A DNA stretch of 40,721 bases. Source: Lachnospiraceae bacterium. GTDB taxonomy: Bacteria > Bacillota > Clostridia > Lachnospirales > Lachnospiraceae. Shown piece after piece: positions 1 to 6,613 of this stretch. The stretch covers positions 1 through 40,721 of the forward strand of contig VSNO01000015.1 in the NCBI GenBank assembly GCA_009774375.1, read 5' to 3'. The stretch's first letter is position 1. Each line of letters opens with the position of its first letter. Below the pieces are notes generated by a model. It did no database searches. It had not been told where the DNA came from and worked only from the letters and a program-made list of their open reading frames with translations. A program made the position numbers and the translations under genes.

Positions 1-76
1 GTTTGAAATGCTTTTCGCAGATTATGCACATCTACGAAAGGTCTGTAGTTCATTATCGAATTTGCCAGCAAACATA

Positions 77-114
77 TAGAGAGCTGATATCCAATTCAGG
101 ATATCAGCTCTCTA
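77..114. terminator. Perfect 16-bp inverted repeat, possible terminator
   Basis: Arms at 77-92 and 99-114 are perfect complements with a 6-nt loop. On the plus strand the stem is followed by a weak T-rich tail (ATTCTTT). It lies downstream of the minus-strand gene that ends at 256 and inside a broken gene fragment, so it may end that transcript or mark an insertion scar. The U-tract is poor on both strands. Confidence 0.45.
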
Positions 115-233
115 TTCTTTGCCATCATGGGATCCATACAGACAATTTGACCATAGATCAATTCCGCACGGATATCATCGGACAGATTATAATAGACTTC
201 TGCAGTATAATATTTTTCTTGTTGTAATGACAT
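96..233 (-). pseudogene. Uma2-family (DUF820) endonuclease, N-terminal remnant
   Basis: The minus strand opens with an ATG at 231-233 and reads 45 codons before a TGA at 96-98. The peptide starts MSLQQEKYYTAEVYYNL and contains DIRAELIYGQI. This matches the usual N-terminus of Uma2 proteins (YT.EDYY.LPDD.RAELIDG.I), a PD-(D/E)XK fold family normally about 180-200 residues long. The rest of the domain, including the catalytic residues, is missing. The reading frame stops inside the perfect inverted repeat at 77-114, suggesting the gene was cut there. No convincing ribosome binding site is seen. I regard it as a dead fragment; family assignment rests on the N-terminal pattern only. Confidence 0.55.
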
Positions 234-255
234 TGGAAATATTTTGAAAATCCCC

Positions 256-1875
256 TCACCTTCTGCCAGAAGCACTGCATGCTTTTAAGATATCCTCTCT
301 CACATTATCATACATTTCTCCTGCCAGCGCGCTCCTTACGGCGTTCAATCCCGCCTGAGCCTGCGATGGCTCAAGATCTCCCTCGGCTGGCGCGGGAGAA
401 TAAACACCGTTAATATTCCAGGTACCACTCTGGCCTGATACAAACGCCCAGTCCCGGTTATCGAATGCAGACTGCCGCAATGAAGTCAGCTGAGTGCACA
501 GAAATTCTTTTGTAAATCCTTCCTGGATCAGTTCCCTGAGCTTGTGCAGGTATTCATGCCCGCCGATCACCTTATTGGGCTTAGTTACCGAAAAATCACT
601 TCGGAATACCACTTTTTTCCAGTCGTTAGGGTCAAAAGCAGCCAGACTCTCCCTTGCCTGTCCGCTGTTTGCCGCATCTGCCCGCAAAGCGCTGACCTGC
701 AGATTTGCAAGCATTTTCCTATGGGCTTCCGGATTCATCAGCATCAGAGATTCCGGAAGATAAAATCTTGGTCTATTTCCATCAGGATACTTAACACGCC
801 GTCTCAATTCGAAAAATTCCTTCCGCAGACGCCGCTCTTTATCATTCAATTCCCTGATCAGTTTCTGCATTACAGATTCTCTATATTGGTCTTGAAACTG
901 GGTTTTGTCCCAGTCAATCTTGTTCAACTGCTGCTCTATGTCGCTAACTCTCCAGTCTGCAGGCAGTACGCCGCCATCAATGATCCTCAATTCTGTTAAT
1001 AGCTGCAGAAACGTTTTATTTTGCACTTGACCGCGTCTCAGTGCTATGCGCGCCTGGTTCAGTTTCCTGCGAAAAGCAGTATGGTCCATCTCCAGAAACA
1101 GCTCCGCAGCACCGGGAACCTCCGTCGTCTCCCAGTTGTAAGCCCCTGTTATATAAATAAGAACGTCTTTTCCCGAGCTGGTTTTCATTCCCGCCATACG
1201 TCTGATATCGATCGGGCTTTCCCGCCTGTGGATAACCTGATCCGTAGTGTCATTCTCAGCATCTCTGTCGATCCATCGATACAGGCAATATTGATAACCT
1301 TCTGATAAAGTCTCTGCCTCTTCCATAAGTTTAGAACGGACTTCGAAATAGGGAAACGTATATCCACCCCTGTCATTTGTATCCGTCCACACAAAGGGAA
1401 TGATATAAGCTTTATGGAAATCTTGAAGAGCGCTTTCCAGTTTTCCTTTCAGAGATGCAATATCAGGCAGTCCCGAGCTGTTAAGGACACTTCTGTCGTT
1501 CACTTTTATATTCAAACCTATAATACATATCGTATTCCCGGCAAAAGTACAGGATTGACGATATACATTTAAGAGTTTATCCTCCTGGTCGGATCCGCCA
1601 AAAGTCTCATAGAAAATGACGGGGTCATCTTGCTTCTGCTCCCCGTTTATATCTGCTTTTGTCACCTCGCTGCATTCCCCAAACTGTACATGCCTCATCT
1701 GGATCACATCATAAATACTTCCCAGTGGTTCTGCCCTTCCCTGAAATCCCTGGACAGGATGATACCGCATTGACATATCATATCCCTTTTTCTCAAGAAG
1801 GATGGGCTTTCCAGGATTCATCCGTCTTTTATCCGCTTTCTGATCTTTTTCCTGTATTATTTTAAAATCTGACAT
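256..1875 (-). CDS. Hypothetical protein, possible secreted/injected effector
   Basis: A 539-residue protein from ATG 1875 that I do not assign to a named family. An in-frame GTG at 1887 preceded by AAAGGA is an alternative start. A longer frame reaches 1983 but would begin upstream of the promoter seen at 1927-1955, so it is rejected. The first ~35 residues are charged and low in structure and have no signal peptide. They are followed by a segment with DVIQMRHVQF, a large mixed alpha/beta region (IPFVWT, GYTFPYFEVR) and a helical, strongly charged part (KERRLRKEFFELRRRVKY). A disordered linker carrying an IQ(R/M)-type motif ahead of a folded region is reminiscent of cargo proteins of extracellular contractile injection systems; this is inference only. 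No injection-system structural gene is present in the window. The gene is divergent from the polymerase gene at 2088. Confidence 0.6.
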   Translation of the reverse strand: MSDFKIIQEKDQKADKRRMNPGKPILLEKKGYDMSMRYHPVQGFQGRAEPLGSIYDVIQMRHVQFGECSEVTKADINGEQKQDDPVIFYETFGGSDQEDKLLNVYRQSCTFAGNTICIIGLNIKVNDRSVLNSSGLPDIASLKGKLESALQDFHKAYIIPFVWTDTNDRGGYTFPYFEVRSKLMEEAETLSEGYQYCLYRWIDRDAENDTTDQVIHRRESPIDIRRMAGMKTSSGKDVLIYITGAYNWETTEVPGAAELFLEMDHTAFRRKLNQARIALRRGQVQNKTFLQLLTELRIIDGGVLPADWRVSDIEQQLNKIDWDKTQFQDQYRESVMQKLIRELNDKERRLRKEFFELRRRVKYPDGNRPRFYLPESLMLMNPEAHRKMLANLQVSALRADAANSGQARESLAAFDPNDWKKVVFRSDFSVTKPNKVIGGHEYLHKLRELIQEGFTKEFLCTQLTSLRQSAFDNRDWAFVSGQSGTWNINGVYSPAPAEGDLEPSQAQAGLNAVRSALAGEMYDNVREDILKACSASGRR

Positions 1876-1926
1876 ATTCCCGATCACCCCGTCCTTTCTG
1901 CAGCGCACGGACTTCCTTTGATATCC

Positions 1927-1955
1927 ATTATAATACCGTACAGCAAATACTGCAA
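1927..1955 (-). promoter_or_regulatory. Sigma-A type promoter for the gene ending at 256
   Basis: On the minus strand TTGCAG (1950-1955) and TATAAT (1927-1932) are separated by 17 bp. Transcription would start near 1920, just upstream of the GTG/ATG start codons at 1887/1875. This decides against the longer reading frame. Confidence 0.6.
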
Positions 1956-2043
1956 TCCGAAGATCAGCCGCCAAAAAGAACAACAGTATGGAAAATATTT
2001 TCGGTTTGTGATATGATAACTATAGAAGAAACAGGAAATCATA

Positions 2044-2055
2044 GGATATATATCC
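2044..2055. promoter_or_regulatory. 12-bp perfect palindrome upstream of the Y-family polymerase
   Basis: GGATATATATCC lies 33 bp upstream of the polymerase start, downstream of an AT-rich stretch with a TATGATAAC box near 2013. It could be a repressor operator. It does not match the GAAC-N4-GTTC LexA box of Bacillota. Confidence 0.25.
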
Positions 2056-2087
2056 GATGTACGTGAACAGAAAGAGGTGCGCGCATT

Positions 2088-3620
2088 ATGGAAAAAGATC
2101 ATGCCTACGTCGCGATCGACCTGAAATCCTTCTATGCCTCTGTCGAGTGTGTGGAAAGACAGCTCGACCCCATGAATACAAATCTGGTCGTGGCAGATGC
2201 CTCCCGCACAGAAAAGACGATCTGCCTTGCCGTGTCCCCATCCCTGAAATCTCTGGGCATCTCTGGACGGGCAAGGCTGTTTGAGGTTGTCCAGAGAGTC
2301 GCGGAAGTCAACCGTCAGCGGAAAGCCGGCGCGCCGGGGCACAGATTCACGGGGGAATCCTATCTCGCGGACGAACTGCTCGAACATCCGGAATTCTCTG
2401 TGTCCTACCTCATCGCACCGCCCCGCATGGCACACTATATGGAATACAGCACCAGGATCTATGAGATCTACCTGCAGTATATCGCGCCGGAAGATATCCA
2501 CGTGTACTCGATCGATGAAGTCTTTATGGACGTCACCGCATATCTGAAAACCTATTCTCTCTCCGCAAGGGAGCTTGCAGGGAAGATCATACAGGATGTC
2601 CTGGACAGGACCGGCATCACCGCCACCGCCGGGATCGGCACGAATCTCTATCTGTGCAAGGTCGCGATGGATATCGTGGCAAAGCATGTCGAGCCGGATG
2701 CAAACGGAGTCCGGATCGCCGAGCTCGACGAGATGCGCTACCGCAGACTTCTGTGGGATCACAGGCCGATCACTGATTTCTGGCGCGTCGGCAGGGGATA
2801 CGCCAGAAAACTGGCTGAGAACGGCATGTTCACCATGGGGGACGTGGCAAGATGCTCTGTCGGGAGCAGCCAGGATTTTTACAATGAGGACCTGCTTTAC
2901 AGATTGTTCGGGATCAATGCGGAGCTTCTGATCGACCATGCCTGGGGATGGGAACCTGTAACCATCGACCTCATCAGGCAGTATAAGCCGGAGACGAACT
3001 GCATCAGTTCCGGCCAGGTGCTCCACTGTCCCTATGACTACGACAAGGCGGAACTCGTCGTCAAGGAAATGACCGACATGCTCGTGCTGGATCTGGTCGA
3101 CAGGAGGCTGGTCACAGACCAGATCGTGCTCACTGTCGGATATGACACTGAGAATCTGACAGATCCTGAGACCAGCAGGATCTATAAGGGCGCGGTCACA
3201 GTCGACCATTACGGCAGAAAGGTTCCCAAACATGCCCACGGCACAGCCAATCTGGGCAGACAGACTTCCTCCACGAAGCTGATCATGGAAGCAGTGACGG
3301 CGCTTTACGAACGGATCACAGACAAAGATCTGCTGATCCGCAGGATCAATGTGTCTGCCAATCATCTGACAGATGAATCCGCTGCACGCGAAACAACACA
3401 GGATTCCTATGTTCAGATGGATCTGTTCACGGACTATGAAGCACTGGCAGAGCAAAAACAAAAGGAGGATGCCAGCCTGAGAAAAGAGCGCGCGATCCAG
3501 GAAGCGATCCTGTCCGTAAAGAAAAAATACGGGAAAAATGCCATTTTAAAAGGCATGAATCTGGAAAAAGGAGCGACCGCCATGGAAAGAAATCATCAGA
3601 TCGGAGGACACAAGGCATAA
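2088..3620 (+). CDS. Y-family DNA polymerase (UmuC/ImpB/MucB-like, error-prone repair)
   Basis: A 510-residue translesion DNA polymerase. The N-terminus has the palm motif VAIDLKSFYASVE with catalytic Asp11. The second catalytic motif SIDEVFMDV supplies Asp143 and Glu144. A helix-hairpin-helix/thumb part containing AGIGTNLYLCKVAMDI follows, then the little-finger domain and a charged C-terminal tail. Start ATG 2088 is preceded by GAGGTG eight bases upstream. Length and motif order match the UvrX/YqjW-like branch of Bacillota, which differs from DinB by its longer C-terminus. The stop overlaps the start of the YolD-like gene by one base (TAATG), so both are translated together, the usual arrangement for this pair, often SOS- or element-associated. 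No LexA box was found upstream. Confidence 0.92.
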   Translation: MEKDHAYVAIDLKSFYASVECVERQLDPMNTNLVVADASRTEKTICLAVSPSLKSLGISGRARLFEVVQRVAEVNRQRKAGAPGHRFTGESYLADELLEHPEFSVSYLIAPPRMAHYMEYSTRIYEIYLQYIAPEDIHVYSIDEVFMDVTAYLKTYSLSARELAGKIIQDVLDRTGITATAGIGTNLYLCKVAMDIVAKHVEPDANGVRIAELDEMRYRRLLWDHRPITDFWRVGRGYARKLAENGMFTMGDVARCSVGSSQDFYNEDLLYRLFGINAELLIDHAWGWEPVTIDLIRQYKPETNCISSGQVLHCPYDYDKAELVVKEMTDMLVLDLVDRRLVTDQIVLTVGYDTENLTDPETSRIYKGAVTVDHYGRKVPKHAHGTANLGRQTSSTKLIMEAVTALYERITDKDLLIRRINVSANHLTDESAARETTQDSYVQMDLFTDYEALAEQKQKEDASLRKERAIQEAILSVKKKYGKNAILKGMNLEKGATAMERNHQIGGHKA

Positions 3621-4060
3621 TGGGAAACTACGACGACATCATCAACCTGCCGCACCACGTATCCGCTGTGCATCCCCGCATGTCTGCCCTGGATCGGGCG
3701 GCACAGTTTTCGCCTTTTGCCGCCCTTACCGGACACGCCGCTGCGATCAGCGAAACCGCCCGGCTGACAGAGGCAAGGCCGGAACTCGACGAGATGAAGA
3801 AGGCCGAGCTGGATCACAGGCTGCAGATCATCCGGGAATATCTCCCCATGGAACCGGAGGCCGCCATCACCTATTTTGTACCCGATGCGAGAAAAGAGGG
3901 CGGTTCTTACCTGCACACGACCGGCATCATCAGGAAACTCGATGATGCCGGGCACAAGATCATCCTGTCAGACGGTACAGCCATTCCAATGGACGATATT
4001 TATGAGATCGAAGGTGCGGTCATCTCCAAAGATTCCGACACAGCCCTGCATCTTTTTTAG
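3620..4060 (+). CDS. YolD-like family protein, partner of the Y-family polymerase
   Basis: A 146-residue protein with the family signature HHVSAVHPRMSALDRAAQFSPFAAL near the N-terminus and a C-terminal beta part (GIIRKLDDAGHKIILSDG). YolD-like proteins are regularly encoded directly after UmuC-type polymerases in Bacillota and are thought to be functional counterparts of UmuD; the biochemical role is not settled. Translational coupling through the TAATG overlap with the polymerase supports a shared function. No signal peptide or membrane segment is seen. Confidence 0.88.
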   Translation: MGNYDDIINLPHHVSAVHPRMSALDRAAQFSPFAALTGHAAAISETARLTEARPELDEMKKAELDHRLQIIREYLPMEPEAAITYFVPDARKEGGSYLHTTGIIRKLDDAGHKIILSDGTAIPMDDIYEIEGAVISKDSDTALHLF

Positions 4061-4136
4061 CAGTGCGCGACGCCAAACCGGCAGATGGTGCGCACGCCGT
4101 CCTCAGAAGCTTCATTCTCCGCGCGTATTTCATATC

Positions 4137-4165
4137 TTGTGTTTTCCGAACAGATGAAATATAAT
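4137..4165 (+). promoter_or_regulatory. Promoter of the two-component / ABC transporter operon
   Basis: TTGTGT (4137-4142) and a perfect TATAAT (4160-4165) are separated by 17 bp, placing the transcript start about 30 bp ahead of the regulator start at 4201. The preceding 70 bp hold no gene. Confidence 0.65.
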
Positions 4166-4200
4166 AATTGAAGTTATTAAAATCAGGAAGGTATGAAAAT

Positions 4201-4890
4201 ATGAGGATTTTAGTGGTAGAGGATGACCTGGCTCTGAGTGCCGGACTGTGCTTTGAACTGGACAATAACGGCTATATCACAGTCGCCGCCTACAATTGCA
4301 GGAAAGCGCGGCAGCTTATCGCAGAAGACCGTTTTGATCTGGTCCTGCTGGATGTGAATCTGCCGGACGGCAACGGTTTTGACTTGTGCCGCTCGATCAG
4401 GCAGAAAAGACCGGAGCTGGCGGTGATCTTTCTGACTGCCAACGATCTGGATCAGGATGTGCTGGACGGATTTGATCTGGGTGCGGAGGACTATGTGACG
4501 AAACCCTTCAATATGCAGATCCTGCTGCGCCGTCTGGAGGTTGTCCTGCGAAGGACAAGCAAAGCTGCCGCTGATCCGTCCTCCCAGCGGTGGAGCGACG
4601 GATTCCTGGTGCTGGATTTCTCTGCCCTGACCGCACAGCGGGGCACTGAAAAACTGCCGATCACGCCAAACGAATACAAGCTCCTCCGCACGCTGACGGA
4701 AAATGCCGGCAGGATCCTTACCCGGCAGATCCTCCTGGAGAAGCTGTGGGACAGCGGCGGCAATTTTATCGACGACCATACACTGACCGTGACCATGAAC
4801 CGCCTGCGCTCCAAGATCGAAGACGACGCCCACGCCTACATCCAGACGGTCCGCGGCATGGGCTACATCTGGAAAGGGGTACCGCGATGA
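4201..4890 (+). CDS. OmpR/PhoB-family response regulator
   Basis: A 229-residue regulator. The receiver domain (about 1-115) has the acidic pair EDD at 7-9, phospho-acceptor Asp51 (LLDVNLP) and conserved Lys101 (VTKPF). The C-terminal winged helix (about 130-227) contains TPNEYKLLRTL and RGMGYIW. Start ATG 4201 is chosen because AGGAAGG lies nine bases upstream; an upstream in-frame start at 4168 would place this sequence inside the gene. Its stop overlaps the kinase start (ATGA). It most probably activates the downstream ABC transporters when phosphorylated by the neighbouring kinase, as in BceR/VraR-type peptide detoxification modules. Confidence 0.93.
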   Translation: MRILVVEDDLALSAGLCFELDNNGYITVAAYNCRKARQLIAEDRFDLVLLDVNLPDGNGFDLCRSIRQKRPELAVIFLTANDLDQDVLDGFDLGAEDYVTKPFNMQILLRRLEVVLRRTSKAAADPSSQRWSDGFLVLDFSALTAQRGTEKLPITPNEYKLLRTLTENAGRILTRQILLEKLWDSGGNFIDDHTLTVTMNRLRSKIEDDAHAYIQTVRGMGYIWKGVPR

Positions 4891-5897
4891 AATCCTCTGT
4901 CTTTCTGGGACTGACGATCTCCGGCCTTACAGCCGCGCTGATCTGGATATTGTGGGAATACGTGCCGGCGGCGTCCGTCCGGTATGGCATACTGGCTGTG
5001 TGCGCCGGCATCCTTCTATTGGCCGGATCGTGGGCGGCATTGCAGAGGCATCAGATCGTGCGGTTTGCGGACGATATCTGCGAGACCGTGGACGCCGCCA
5101 TTGCAGGCCGTCAGCCAGAGATCCTGCGCCCTTATGACGATTCCCTGACCTCAAAGGTCCAGGACCGGTTGGTGCAGTATCACGACATCATGCGCGAAGA
5201 ACGTCTGCAAAGCCAGCGGGACAGACAGACCCTGCAGAGCCTGATCAGCGATATTTCCCATCAGGTAAAGACGCCGGTCGCCAATGTGAAGCTCTATGCC
5301 GGTATCCTCAAACGGCAGGACATCCCTGAAGAAAAGAGGATACAGTTCTCCGACTCGATGGAGGCTCAGATCAACAAACTGGACTTTCTGATGCAGTCCC
5401 TCATCAAAATGTCCCGGTTAGAGACCGGAACTTTTGCTCTCAATCCGGTGGAATCCCGGCTGATCGACACCATTGCGCAGGCAATGAATACGGTGTGGGG
5501 CAAAGCGGAGCAGAAAGAGATCGAAATATCCGTCGCGTGCGGGTCAGAAATCACAGTCCGGCATGATCCCAAGTGGACAGCGGAAGCGATCGGAAACCTT
5601 CTGGACAACGCCGTGAAGTACACACAGGCGGGAGGAAAGGTCTCGATCACTGTGCGCCCGTGGCAGTTCTATACGCGCATCGACATATCAGATACCGGCA
5701 TCGGTATCTCAAAAGAGCACTACAATGATGTGTTCCAGCGCTTCTACCGGGAGGAAAAGGTCGCCGCAGAGGAGGGCATCGGTCTCGGCCTGTATCTGGC
5801 AAACGGCATCATCACACGGCAGAAGGGTTATATCAGCGTGAAGTCCCAGGCAGGTGAAGGAACGACATTTTCGGTATATCTGCTAAGTTCATACTGA
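4887..5897 (+). CDS. Sensor histidine kinase, intramembrane-sensing (BceS-like) type
   Basis: A 336-residue kinase. Two transmembrane segments (about 4-23 and 34-53) are joined by only some ten residues, so there is no extracellular sensor domain. This architecture is typical of intramembrane-sensing kinases that read the state of an ABC transporter. The dimerisation motif SDISHQVKTP gives phospho-acceptor His125. The ATPase domain has an N box around Asn237/Asn241, DTGIG at 269-273 and GIGLGLYLA near 298. The start ATG overlaps the regulator stop. The adjacency to two FtsX-type transporters supports transporter-coupled sensing, although the permeases are not of the exact BceB shape. Confidence 0.92.
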   Translation: MKSSVFLGLTISGLTAALIWILWEYVPAASVRYGILAVCAGILLLAGSWAALQRHQIVRFADDICETVDAAIAGRQPEILRPYDDSLTSKVQDRLVQYHDIMREERLQSQRDRQTLQSLISDISHQVKTPVANVKLYAGILKRQDIPEEKRIQFSDSMEAQINKLDFLMQSLIKMSRLETGTFALNPVESRLIDTIAQAMNTVWGKAEQKEIEISVACGSEITVRHDPKWTAEAIGNLLDNAVKYTQAGGKVSITVRPWQFYTRIDISDTGIGISKEHYNDVFQRFYREEKVAAEEGIGLGLYLANGIITRQKGYISVKSQAGEGTTFSVYLLSSY

Positions 5898-5935
5898 CAA
5901 TTCATGAAAAACAGATCACAAGCGAGGAATCAGCC

Positions 5936-6601
5936 ATGGATATCGTGACAGTACAGAATCTCCACAAAACTTTTGGCAAAGGGGAGAGCGCCGTACACGC
6001 CCTGTGCGGCATCAGCCTTGCCCTTGAGAAAGGAAAATTTACCGCGATCATCGGTGCATCCGGCTCGGGAAAGACCACGCTGCTCAATATGATCGGCGGG
6101 CTGGATACGCCCGATGAGGGCGAGATCGTCGTGGACGGCGTCCGCTTATCCACGCTGAAGGAAAAAGAGCTGGCAGTCTTCCGCCGCAGCAAGGTGGGTT
6201 TTGTCTACCAGAGCTTTAATCTGGTCCCCACGCTCACGGTCAGAGAGAATATTCTGTTTCCGCTGAGTCTTGCCGGGAGAACGCATGATCCGGTCTTTTT
6301 TTCTGAGATCACAGAACTTCTTCATCTGCAGGAGAGACTTGACGCTTATCCGCATGAACTTTCCGGCGGCGGACAGCAGCGGACAGCCATCGCGAGAGCC
6401 CTGATCAGCCGGCCTTCCATTCTGCTGGCGGATGAGCCCACCGGCAGTCTGGACTCAAAGAGCGGGCAGAATGTGCTGGGGCTGTTCAAGCTGTCGGTAG
6501 AAACATACCACCAGACACTAGTGATGATCACGCACAATCTGGAGATCGCACAGATGGCTGACCGGGTGATCCGTATCGAGGACGGCCATATCTGTGAATA
6601 A
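5936..6601 (+). CDS. ABC transporter ATP-binding protein (MacB/LolD-type), first copy
   Basis: A 221-residue ATPase of the MacB/LolD/BceA class that energises FtsX-type permeases. Walker A is GASGSGKT (40-47), Q loop Gln92, signature motif LSGGGQQR (142-149), Walker B ILLADE (162-167) and switch His200. The signature differs from the common LSGGQQQR by Gly for the first Gln; the core LSGG is intact, so activity is expected. It lies 38 bp after the kinase gene with GAGGA ahead of the start, and 12 bp before its permease. It is paralogous to the ATPase at 9200. Confidence 0.93.
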   Translation: MDIVTVQNLHKTFGKGESAVHALCGISLALEKGKFTAIIGASGSGKTTLLNMIGGLDTPDEGEIVVDGVRLSTLKEKELAVFRRSKVGFVYQSFNLVPTLTVRENILFPLSLAGRTHDPVFFSEITELLHLQERLDAYPHELSGGGQQRTAIARALISRPSILLADEPTGSLDSKSGQNVLGLFKLSVETYHQTLVMITHNLEIAQMADRVIRIEDGHICE

Positions 6602-6613
6602 GGAGAACCTGCC

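Noticed and set aside
1985..2087. LexA/SOS box upstream of the Y-family polymerase
   Set aside because: No GAAC-N4-GTTC match was found; only an unrelated 12-bp palindrome at 2044-2055.
1884..3461. Long open frame on the minus strand opposite the Y-family polymerase
   Set aside because: It lacks family features and is an antisense shadow of a GC-rich gene with clear polymerase motifs.
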